Part shown: positions 33,791 to 43,690 of the stretch, in pieces
How positions within the stretch are numbered: the first letter of the stretch is position 1
Layout of the letters: every line of letters begins with the position of its first letter
Assembly (NCBI GenBank): GCA_037576195.1
Contig: JAQZDE010000081.1
Span: 36,001 to 100,000, forward strand
Source: Phytoseiulus persimilis
Taxonomy: Eukaryota > Arthropoda > Arachnida > Mesostigmata > Phytoseiidae
DNA length: 64,000 bases
Direction: 5' to 3'
Position numbers and translations under genes: made by a program
The notes under the pieces: model-generated
What the model was told of the DNA's origin: nothing
Databases searched by the model: none
The model's input: the letters and a program-made list of their open reading frames with translations, nothing else

Positions 33791-34342
33791 GTGAGCGGGA
33801 GTGGCTGCTCGACGCCTAGGCAGAAGCAACGGCAAGTAGCCAATCTCGGTACAGCTCTGGTTATTGGATCTGATAGGAAGGATTTCCGATGGCAAGCCGT
33901 GTGGCATCTGAGAATGATCTCACATCCGTCGCGAAGGGGTGCGAGTCGAGGAATAATCGGAGCATTCATTCATCTAGTTTTGAGCACATCCCCGACCCAC
34001 TCTCGAAAACCGGATTCGATCCCGAGAAAGGACCGAATCGATAATTTGAGTGATTTGGAGAGCTCGTTCCGAAGCTTAGAGATTCAGATGCCTCGTCCCG
34101 TCCGGCAGCTGAGGGGAACCAACCGCTGCAGTAAAACCACCGGAACAATTGAGTTCGTGAGCCTGTACTCTCTGCTTTCTGATGCCCTTGAGCGAATGGA
34201 GTCGCGGAGTTCCCGGAGAAATCGTTCATCCGAGCGTTTCCGTGGTGCTGAGGTCATGGGCGATCGAGATTTTGATTCCAACCGAACGAGAATATGGCGC
34301 TCGCGAAGTCCGAGAGCCGATAGCGGGAACGCCGATAGTTGA
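33791..34342 (+). CDS. Hypothetical protein, 183-codon open frame
   Basis: An uninterrupted Arg/Ser-rich frame downstream of, and on the same strand as, the 214-codon frame. The product has SDLESSFRSLEIQ and an RS-like tail (ESRSSRRNRSSERFRG, RIWRSRSPRADSG). No domain was recognised. The upstream ATG context and splice signals are not informative. It could be a further exon of the same unknown gene. Confidence 0.25.
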   Translation: MSGSGCSTPRQKQRQVANLGTALVIGSDRKDFRWQAVWHLRMISHPSRRGASRGIIGAFIHLVLSTSPTHSRKPDSIPRKDRIDNLSDLESSFRSLEIQMPRPVRQLRGTNRCSKTTGTIEFVSLYSLLSDALERMESRSSRRNRSSERFRGAEVMGDRDFDSNRTRIWRSRSPRADSGNADS

Positions 34343-35816
34343 AAGTTAAATCCCTACAGCATATCGAACTCCGGATCAACATCGAAGGAACTGAAAATGA
34401 ACTTCTGGTGCTATTCTCGTTTCAAATTTGAGCGTCGGACACCAGCCCGGTTGTGAAACGTGTTTTCGACAGCGATTCCGCGGCACTCTCCTTCAGAAGA
34501 GCGTCGGAGCGCCCTGTCAGCGATAGGTCCATGGCATACCGGAGAAAATCCGCTCGCTCCCCAGAGCAGCATGTTGACGACAGGCCGCTGAAGCGACGGC
34601 TGTCTGCTCTAGGATCTGTTTGGCTCGACTTTCTGGGTGTGAATTTAATACTGCATTGGGAGGTCAACGACTCTACTTCAGTTCCTTTCATTTAATTTCA
34701 CCGGGGAAATATTTCGAGTCGAGAAAGCCAGCCCTACTCGACAATACCAGATTGATCGCGAGATTCCATGGACATAGATGCGCCAAACGGAAACCAGAAC
34801 ATTTCCGTTGACAGTCGGTCCAATCGAAGGGAGGGTTTGCGAAGGCTAGATCATCCAGAGATGACGGGGACCTGTAAATATGATGGAGGTTGGGGAGGAG
34901 GAGTCGGGAACGGAGAGACCGTGAAGTCGATCAATACCACACCTCTGGGACGTTTAGAGTGCCGAGCCTCAGATTAACGACAATGAGAAATGTGCCGTTT
35001 TCGACCGGAAAAAGCCCCTCTGACTCATAAATCGACCGTGAGCACACGCAAATGGGCTGAGCTTGTGTTGATGAAGCTACGACTCCCCGGATAGTGATTG
35101 AGACGAACCGAACGAGAAGTAACAACAAGTATTTAGTACGCGTCCGCATCTGTAGCAACGCCCACCACGCTCGCTTTCGTATGCCACCAATGCGACAATT
35201 ACGCGAGAGTTCCGCGTATTATGGGAAAAGACGCGGTCAGTATCTTCGGAATCGAGAGCCCCCGATTGTCATAGTTCTATCCGAAGCCTTGACTCGTGAA
35301 AACGGGCTCAGAGAAAACTGTCTATCAGACTTGGGGAGAACTCGTTATCCGTGACGGTACGATAACCGCTAGTCGATCGAGTCCGAACGATCCTGTAGCT
35401 CGACTTGGTTGCGGGCTCTGCACCGCTTATCGGAATCGTTCGATGACATTCGTGATGATTCTCTCTGACCGCCGGCACCGGTTATAAGCTCTCCGTATGG
35501 ATATCATTTTGAGGAAGATGGAACACCACGGCCTGGAATGGGATCAATCCACTCAGCCAACCTAATTCCTGTGGATGAATGATATGGCTGAACCGGAAAC
35601 GAACCAAGTGAGTGTATTTCAGCACCTATAAACAACGGAAGTCTTCACCACACACGCAACACAGAGTCATTCGGAAATACCAGGTACTCAGGGTACTGAT
35701 CAGATCACGCAGATCGCGTCATAAACTATAAACGTACGGGGAATCGAACTGAATGAGCCGCAGGGCTCATCGTTCTTTGTGCGAATCACTGAAGTTCATA
35801 AGGTGACCCATTCCGA
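34343..35816. other. Stretch with no recognised gene
   Basis: Between the hypothetical plus-strand frames and the 3' end of SMG8. Frames are below 90 codons and overlap on both strands without clear bias. No repeat or RNA gene was recognised. It may contain the SMG8 3' UTR. Confidence 0.4.
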
Positions 35817-38295
35817 TCAATTCGGAGTTCCGGGAGTAACAGTGAGCAGACCTCCCAGGAGCCTCGCCGATTCCAGGTCAAAATTCCCCTCTGTCGGTCT
35901 ATATACGATCCCTTTGTTTTTGTACACATACGGTAAACGTAATACCCAGTAGGCACTCTGAGTTAGAGTAACAGTTTCGAATGGGAAAAAGACGGGTGCA
36001 GAAGGAGCTGGTTGCACTCTGGGTTCCAGGGTGACGTCCACGGCGAGCTTAGGAGTTACGATGTGGATTCGCATTAGTTGAGCGTTGGCCTGACATGAGC
36101 ACGGACACGGATAGTAGAGGGGCATCGGGGAAGACACGATCTTATTCGCGGTTTCCTTCACGAGCCCCGACGATGTAGACCTGGAAACACAACGAATTCT
36201 GAATGGAGTCGAGCTTGGATCGTAACGCAACACTTGCAGCGGGGCGCGTCGAACTCTTGTCACTTAAGGCGGACCACAGCACCAGATGGTGAGCCCACCG
36301 ACGAAGGCCTCGTGCGATCACAACCGGAACTCACCTGAGGATGCTGTCGGGCGCCGACATCATGAACCTTTTCCCTTCAGGACATTCATATTCGAGTCCG
36401 ATGAAGATTTTCACGGCCCTGGTAGTTCCTTTGCGGGTATCGCCGCTCGCCTCCAGAGTTTCTTTGGGGAAATCCAACTTCGTGTCCCAGGGCAACAAGA
36501 AGTTACTTCCGGGGAAAAAAGCTTTCTGATCAACGATGCCGCTTTTGTGAGAGTACCTCGATGAAGGCCCGACACAAACACAACTCCACGAAGGGAATTT
36601 CGGGATGAATGGAGTCTGGGTGCAGGTCATGTCGGCTTCGCTTTCCTCGTCCGATGCGAACTCAAGATGTTCGAGTTCGGCGCAGCAGTCCGCCATCTCG
36701 TAAAACTCGAAATTGGCCGCGATCAGCTTGAAAGGATCTGGTCGAGTCATGTGAGATCGCCCACAGTTGCAAACGGACAGATAGTGGACTCGCGCCTCGT
36801 GTTCACCCGTTTCGTGGATCGGTTTCACGCACCCGAACCCGGTGAGACTCTGCAAGAAGCGAAGGTGTCGATGGAGTCACGCCGATCCCCGAAACATGGG
36901 CGGCCGCGGAGAGCTTCGACAAGCGAAGAGCAACGAGCTGACTCACCTTCTCTTTGCAGGACTCGTGTCCATCCTTCCAGTACCTGTCACATTCTTGACG
37001 GAGTTCCTCGACCAGCTTGTGTACTGTCGGCCCCTTTGCTTTGGCCTTGAACACTTTCACGGCATAGGCCATACGGGCCTGATGGACGAACTCGTCGTAG
37101 AACTTGGGGAGATTTGTTTTGTAGGCTTGCACGGCGACAGGGTAGGCCTTCGCACATCGGACCTCACTAAACTTAGCGTCGATGTCTATTTCATTGACGT
37201 TCCGGAAGAAGTGCACCATTTTCTCGTAAGTTGTCACCCATTTGTGGAGTTTCGGAAGTCTGAAATACGCTAGCCCTGCGTTTCGGCCAACGTTGTCGTT
37301 GAAACCTTCTTTGAACGCAAGTCTAGTGTGGCCCTCTATGAACGGGAGGCAGTTTTCGTGACCGACATGAACGAAGGAGCGGGTGGTTGGGATGGCGAAC
37401 AGAGAATTCCCACAGTTGTTGGTGACGATTCTACTCCGTCGGAGAGTTCTGCGTGAAGAGAAACCCCGATGAAACTCTACCTTCACTGACTCATCCTCAC
37501 AGGCTCGACCTCTAACCTAAAACTAAGAGCCGCTTGCCCACCTGTATATGAGGTCCTCCATATTTGTGCAGATGTTTGGAAGGTCATCCAGGCTCGGCAT
37601 GAGTAGAAAAAGCGCGCGCGGAGAACAATACCTTCGAAAGAGGGATGGAACTATTCATGGGACCGATTGGCTTCGAATGAGCCTCAAATAATGAGAAAGA
37701 ATCAGAGGACGATCCAAAAGCTTGTCGGGCGCGATCCCCATCTCCAAGCGCTCGTACCTCCCAGCGGGTCGATCGAACTTCTTCTGAAGTTGCTCCTTAT
37801 TCTTCAGCCGAACGGCATCCAGTCGTCGGAACCATTGCAAATATTGCACGTCCAGCTGCCATGTGTTTGCCACGAACACAAGCAGATGGCTCACGTGCAA
37901 ATACGGGAGGGCTTTGATCGAGAGCTCGCATGACAGATAGATGGTTCTGAAGAAATTCAAGAATCGGGATTGAAGGCGAATTTGAGGTAAAATTGAGGGT
38001 GAATGTTTGGCGATGAGTTTCCTCCAACGGGAGGGTATCTTCTCATCGTGGCCCTCGGGATTTATCTACCTGTTTGCAGAATCGTAGTAGAAGCGCGAAT
38101 CACTGAACAGATTTGTGCACGTTCCATCAACTCTCGCTTTGGAAACAAATGTGACGATGCAGACCTGAAGTTACATCACCTTTCAGCGAGTATGTCACCA
38201 TCATAGGAGTCCTGAGAGAATCGATTCAGAGCTAGTCTCACCTCATCGTCCGGATGGTCCAAGAGTGTTTTCACGGTCGTCTCGTCGAAATCCAT
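35817..38295 (-). CDS. SMG8: SMG8, nonsense-mediated mRNA decay factor
   Basis: Regulatory subunit of the SMG1 kinase complex (SMG1-SMG8-SMG9) that controls UPF1 phosphorylation in NMD. Exons in phase: 38295-38180, 38132-38070, 37946-37758, 37631-37542, 37448-36947, 36849-36335 and 36180-35817, giving 612 aa. Matches to the family run through HVSHLLVFVANTW, MEDLIYRTLRRSRIVTNN, GFNDNVGRNAG, NEIDIDAKFSEVRC, CNCGRSHMTRPDPFKLIAANF, KFPSWSCV, FIGLEYECPEGKRFMMSAPD, SPMPLYYPCPC, AQLMRIHIVTP and YWVLRLPYVY. It is far shorter than human SMG8 (about 990 aa). The P-loop-like VVGIFGK start of other SMG8 proteins was not found, so the first two exons are tentative and the N-terminus may be truncated or lie further upstream. 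Confidence 0.9.
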
Positions 38296-39590
38296 GACTG
38301 GAGAGATTTTTGTATATTCTGGTAATATTCTGGCGGAGCTCGAAGCGACCGTCCACTTAGGTTATATGGTACTGGGTTGATGACAGCTCACTGCAGTCTC
38401 AGGTCTACATCCTCGATCAGAGAACAGCTGGTCACACGCGTTGCTCTGGTTCTTAGAAACTGTGAACTTCGAATTCGATGGAACCCCTATTGACGCCAGG
38501 GAGCAGAAATTGTGTTGTTCGGATGAGGGCGCGGCCATCTTGGAATTTCGAAACGGTTAGTACCATAAATGATGATCTCGATCCAAAGTTCATTCTGTAT
38601 GCGAGCCAGTTCTTCATTGCGGCCCGTCATTTATTCCCGAGCATCGAATGAGCGTGATTCGTCAGACCCCGATCCCCCGTGATCACGAGACTCACAATTT
38701 CCGACAGACAAATTTGAATTTGGCGCTGCTGTCATCCAGCGTGTTATGCTGTTAACTGGAATCGGTGTGCAGACCATCTCGTGAGTCGGCACTTTGTTTT
38801 TTGAAGCTACCGTCGTTTTGTGCAGTTACTAATATCTCTTGAAGGTTTGTTGAATGACGAAATCTTGTTTATAGATCCACAGTGCTAGGACCTTACCAGA
38901 CGGAACCTGATCTCGCAAGATATAGGTGCGAGTTTTTCACCGACTACTCAACTTTTGCCGACATACTCCGGGCCGGTTGCCGGACCGCGGATGATCAGTG
39001 CGACATCCTCTGATCCCCGGGAGAGTTAAGATCTTTCACAAAGCGCGCCAGCCCTACTGCTATTCATCGTGATCATTCGGAAGATGGATCTCAAGGACTG
39101 TCCTGTTTTCCTGTGCTCGAAGCTGTCAGACATAAGAATTTTGCCTGGACTGAAGGGAGCGATGAACAGATCCGGTCCTAAATCGACAACTCGCGTCACA
39201 AGCTAACGAAAGTGACTGTAACAATTCCCCCTCCGTGCTCATTTCGCGGTAGTTCCCGCGAGATGCAGCTTCCTGAATCGTTTACAGTTAGCTACAGTAT
39301 GCAGCCTGGGCTTCTTTGTGCAATGCGTCCGCTGCCTACACCTCGGAGGAAGTTCCCACGTTCCAAACGGTGATTCTCCTCTTTGCCGGCTTCTCGACTG
39401 GCGAAAGCTCTGAATACAGTAGTTTCCCCCCTCAACAGCTTCTCTTCGGAGGACCTAATGTGCGCGCTAGGCTGATGGAGTTTCTGGGGCAACGATGGAA
39501 GCCACGGAATGCATTCTTCTCCCGCGGATGCGGAGCTAAAGCATTGATGAATAGATTTTCCTGAATGGGTCTTCTGCATTGCTCTCACAG
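38296..39590. other. Head-to-head intergenic region of SMG8 and PSMA1
   Basis: About 1.3 kb between the SMG8 start and the PSMA1 start codon, which face away from each other. No coding frame is supported. An acceptor (gctctcacag) lies immediately before the PSMA1 ATG, so part of this interval must be PSMA1 5' UTR and its intron. It may hold a shared or bidirectional promoter. Confidence 0.5.
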
Positions 39591-40601
39591 ATGTATCGTA
39601 ACCAGTACGACAATGACGTCACGGTGTGGAGCCCCCAAGGTCGACTACATCAGGTCGAATATGCGATGGAAGCAGTGAAGCAGGGATCTGCCACAATCGG
39701 TTTAAAAAATGAAGACTATGCTGTTCTTCTGGCCCTGAAGCGGGCATCTTCCGAGCTCTCGGCCCATCAGAAAAAAATCATACCCATCGATCGCCACGTA
39801 GGAGTCTCTCTGGCAGGTCAGTGGCAACGATTCTGGATTACCACTTCATCCGATCAGACTCCAACGTGTTTTGAGGAAACCGCTCCTGGGCCGCCTATCG
39901 TCGGCTCGGAGGAGCTCCTCCGAGAGACTGAACGACCCCTCGTACTGATACATGCGTTGGTTTCAGGCTTAACCGCCGATGCTCGCGTACTCTCAAAGTT
40001 CATGCGCAGCGAGTGTCTGAACCACAGATTCGCCTACGACGCATCGCTCCCCATTGCGAAATTGGTTACATGTATGGGGAACAGAATGCAATCATGCACT
40101 CAGGGTTACGATAGACGTCCCTATGGAGTCGGGCTTTTGATAGCGGGATACGACGACAATGGCCCTCAGATCTATCAAACGTGTCCGTCGGCCAATTTCT
40201 ACAACTGTAAAGCGATGGCTATCGGCGCCCGCAGTCAGTCTGCGAGAACCTATCTCGAGAAGCATCTCGATGTCTTTAGGCAGTGAGTTCAGCTATATCT
40301 CTCGTGAATTTCGGCTGCCACAATGAGTATCGATCATTTCCCATTAAACGCTCGATTATTCCACAGAGCTTCTCTGGACGACTTGGTGAGACACGGTCTC
40401 CGAGGACTCCGAGACTGTTTACCGAACGACGTTGATCTCAGCAGTAAAAACGTTTCGATCGCTATCGTCGGCAAGGACCGGAACTTCACCATATATGAGG
40501 ATGAAGCATGTGAACCGTACTTGAACATGATAACGGGCGAAGAACGGACTCGTGGTGAGCGGCCAGCGGCAGGGGATGATCCTGAGGCAATGGAACGGTA
40601 G
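39591..40601 (+). CDS. PSMA1: Proteasome subunit alpha type-1 (alpha6)
   Basis: Structural alpha-ring subunit of the 20S proteasome. Three exons, 39591-39816, 39967-40282 and 40367-40601, join in phase to give 258 aa (human 263). The N-terminus [18 protein letters not shown] followed by [10 protein letters not shown] is the alpha-subunit gate signature. Other family matches are [47 protein letters not shown] and [10 protein letters not shown]. The start codon follows a splice acceptor directly, so a 5' UTR exon lies upstream. Intron 1 (150 nt) is a multiple of three and contains no stop in frame, but splicing it out restores exact family spacing (LAG|LTADAR). The tail is acidic with [12 protein letters not shown]. 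Confidence 0.97.
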
Positions 40602-40704
40602 ACCATCCCGCATGAATACCTGAGAGGTTCAAGGCGCTTTATTGACGGGCTCACTATCGCTCATTCAATGGAAATACGACGAGTTTGTTTGCCTCCTCAT
40701 CATG

Positions 40705-40710
40705 AATAAA
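40705..40710 (+). terminator. Polyadenylation signal of PSMA1
   Basis: AATAAA 104 nt after the PSMA1 stop codon. Confidence 0.6.
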
Positions 40711-41359
40711 ACATCAATCGCAAGGTTTTTACTCGAAACGGCGAAACATCGTGTACTCTTTCGGAACGATCGAAGTCGGCTCACAGTATGCGATCGACAC
40801 AAAGATATTTTGCCCTGACATCTCCTCATGAGGCAGCTCTCATTGTCCTGGAAAGCGCGACCGCGTACATCGAACACCTTCAGAGCAACTATTTCCTCAC
40901 CCATCGAAGTATTCTGCGACGGAGTTTGATATCCGAATCTTCATTGGACTCTGACTCCAATAACTTTATCGGTCTTCCGTGGTTCCTGATGGTGTTCCAT
41001 TCCAAATCATTACGCATCTCATCAACGGTATATTGGTTGCTTATGATGTTTGCCAGGATTACTTCGAAGCAGTGCTCCTGGAATACGAGGCAGGATTTCG
41101 GGTCTAGTCGCATCGACCCTCTTCACATCAACGCTTTCATCATCATCTGCCTCAACAACAATGATCCCCATCATCATTCTCTCACGTGTCCTGAGAGCGC
41201 CCGATACAGTTGCTCTCAGTCACTCATTTGAGTGTCCCTACGAGCTGTCCCGATTATGGTGTAGTGACCGAGGGTGACAGGTGGAGAGTTCGTTCACAGT
41301 GAAATCAGAAACCCTGCTGGACAACGGGCCCGGTAGCAGTCGCCAGAAACTCTTGAACA

Positions 41360-42742
41360 ATGGCTGGCGATAGGAATAAGTTCGATTATCACGGCAAGAA
41401 AATATTAGCGCCCATGGTTCGGGTGGGAACGTTGCCGACACGTCTTCTGGCGTTGCAGTTCGGCGCGGATCTTGTGTATTCGGAAGAACTCATAGACTAT
41501 CGGCTCTTGAAGTGCAAACGCGTGGAGAACACTCTCCTCGGGAGCATCGACTACATCGATGCTGAGAACCAGATAGTTTATAGAACCTGCGCGGCCGAAA
41601 AAGGACGTAACATCGTTCAGATAGGAACGTGTAGCCCGGAAAGAGCCGTGCAGGTGGCTGAGATGGTCAAACGAGATGTTGCCGGTATCGACGTTAACAT
41701 GGGTTGTCCAAAAGAGTTCTCAATCAAGGGCAATATGGGCGCTGCGCTGTTAACTCAGCCTGAGACAATCGAAGCCATCATGAGCGCACTACGTAAAGCA
41801 GCTCCAGATCTACTCGTCACGTGCAAAATTCGCGTTTTCGCTGACGTCGAAAGAACCATACAGCTCTGCAAACGCATCGAAGCTGTTGGGATCGATGCCA
41901 TCGGTGTTCATGGTCGAACAAGAGACGAAAGACCACAACACGCGAACCGAAACGCCACAATTAAAGCCGTAGCGGACGCGTTGAAGATCCCTGTCATCGC
42001 GAACGGCGGGTCTTCGGAGATCCGATGTTACGAAGACATCGATAAGTTCCGCCGGACCTGTGGAGCTGCAGCAATCATGATCGCTAGACAGGCGGAGGAA
42101 AATGTATCCATTTTCCGGGAAGAGGGCATACTCGGCTGGCGGGAGCTCGTTATGAGATATCTGAGGCTCGCCATTGAGTGGGACAACCGTTTTCCGAACA
42201 CGAAGTACTGCATCCAGCGGATCCTCGGATCGCTTCAAGAATCAACAGACGAAGGCCGGAAATTCCTCCAGTCCCGGTGCATGGAAGACATTTGTGATAT
42301 TTGGGGTCTACGCGATCTCTTCGAAGAAAAGAAGTCCCAGTGGAAAGCCAGCGGACGAGAGCTGATCGGTGATTATGAGCACAAGGGCAGAGGTGTCAAG
42401 AGGAAGTTGGAGAATGAACCGAACACGTTTGGCATCGAAGCGAAGTTCTGCCGGAACCTTTTTGGTATGTCCGATCTCCCAAAAACGGTTCTCCTGAATA
42501 AGAGTCGCGCAGAAGGTCTCCAGCAACCGGACTATGAGATAATTGCGGTCGACAAGATGTTCCGTGCGGTTGTAGAATACGATGGAAGGAAGTACACGAG
42601 CTTTTTCCGTGAGAAGAATAAGCGAATGGCGGAACAAGGAGCAGCTTTGGTCTGCCTTTTCGCGCTTGGCGTCATGGGGGATGACAAGATCCGAGGCGAG
42701 TCGGAGGCGAAACTCTTCGCTGAGAGTCAGAAGAACGCCTGA
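41360..42742 (+). CDS. DUS2: tRNA-dihydrouridine(20) synthase, DUS2-like
   Basis: Flavoenzyme that reduces uridine 20 in the D-loop of cytoplasmic tRNAs using FMN and NADPH. The single intronless frame is 460 aa, close to the family length of about 490. The TIM-barrel starts LAPMVRVGTLPTR (FMN contacts) and carries VNMGCPKEFSIKGNMG with catalytic Cys116, then TCKIRVF, VHGRTRDERPQH and IPVIANGGSS. An HTH-like helical part follows at about 250-325. A C-terminal double-stranded-RNA-binding domain (about 350-440: PKTVLLN, YEIIAVDKMFRAVVEYDGRKYTS, KNKRMAEQGAALVCL) is the feature that separates DUS2 from other DUS proteins. The intronless structure contrasts with neighbours. It is tail to tail with the Brambleberry-like gene. 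Confidence 0.96.
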   Translation: MAGDRNKFDYHGKKILAPMVRVGTLPTRLLALQFGADLVYSEELIDYRLLKCKRVENTLLGSIDYIDAENQIVYRTCAAEKGRNIVQIGTCSPERAVQVAEMVKRDVAGIDVNMGCPKEFSIKGNMGAALLTQPETIEAIMSALRKAAPDLLVTCKIRVFADVERTIQLCKRIEAVGIDAIGVHGRTRDERPQHANRNATIKAVADALKIPVIANGGSSEIRCYEDIDKFRRTCGAAAIMIARQAEENVSIFREEGILGWRELVMRYLRLAIEWDNRFPNTKYCIQRILGSLQESTDEGRKFLQSRCMEDICDIWGLRDLFEEKKSQWKASGRELIGDYEHKGRGVKRKLENEPNTFGIEAKFCRNLFGMSDLPKTVLLNKSRAEGLQQPDYEIIAVDKMFRAVVEYDGRKYTSFFREKNKRMAEQGAALVCLFALGVMGDDKIRGESEAKLFAESQKNA

Positions 42743-42943
42743 ATGAGAATCACGGGGCAGCATTGTCTTCCGTGGATCCCTGTGTTCCCCCTCCAATGCT
42801 GTTCGATCGCTGACTCCTGTTATTTCTGGAAATTCATGACCCATGAGGAGGATCTCTATATGATTGTGAGAATGGGATAGGCCAAACCTGGAGGATTTCA
42901 ATGAATATAAATTTATCTCTCTCGAGACAAACACTGTTCACTC

Positions 42944-42949
42944 TTTATT
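42944..42949 (-). terminator. Candidate polyadenylation signal of the Brambleberry-like gene
   Basis: TTTATT on the plus strand is AATAAA on the minus strand, about 700 nt past the most distal possible stop of the Brambleberry-like gene and 200 nt beyond the DUS2 stop. It fits a tail-to-tail gene pair. Confidence 0.35.
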
Positions 42950-43544
42950 TAGCGTTCATGTAGATTTCTTCCGAAAAAATGCTTGTGTCAACGGCAACTA
43001 TTTCTGCCGCGACCCGGCCGACTACAATATCACCAAGAACTGACTATAGAACTGCCTTACGTCAAAATATACGCGGACAGGATGGGGTTTCACAACACAC
43101 ACCTACGAAGACATGTAGACGTAAGCAAAGAGGGAAATATACCTGCTACAAGACAATGATCCGTGGTTAGCATTTCCTGGCACTATTCATCTTCTGTTCG
43201 GTACGGATCGTCGATGTGTCGGACACAACGCTTTCGACGTCATCCGTTTGCATTGAGTACCGTCCTTATTCGTTCCCTGGCATCGGGTTTTTTCCAAGCC
43301 AGACTGGTGCGTCGATGTTGAGTAGTCGCTTGCAGCAACAGAAGCCTGGAATTCACTCAACGGAATGTCCTTACTGACGTCACCGAATCTCTACAGATAA
43401 TGCCTATCTCGTTTGTTTCATGTATTGCTCACTTGATCCCATTCACAGTTTTCATCTTGATTCACGAAGTTACACGATGCGGCCTATCAAGAAATGTTCA
43501 CGTTAGTCACCGGTCGCCTCGATTTTCCGATTACCCTGGGATCC

Positions 43545-43690
43545 CGCAGATAACGAACCCTTTTTTTCCTATCCCCTCTGAAAATAACGCATCTGATAAC
43601 GAACTCATCGGATACTGAAACATTCGAATAACTAACTCGTCAGCTCATCAGATAGCGAACTCGGCAGATAGCGATCTCATCTGACGCGGT
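43545..43690. repeat. Degenerate short tandem repeats
   Basis: About seven imperfect copies of a unit near CAGATAACGAACTC / CATCGGATA with variable spacing. It lies at the 3' edge of the Brambleberry-like gene. Confidence 0.45.

Noticed and set aside
38212..38241. Apparent 30-nt intron in SMG8 exon 1 (gtgaga ... ctctcag)
   Set aside because: Too short to be spliced, and the frame is open through it; kept as coding.
42308..42934. 208-codon minus-strand frame over DUS2
   Set aside because: Antisense shadow of a well-supported gene; the product has no domain.
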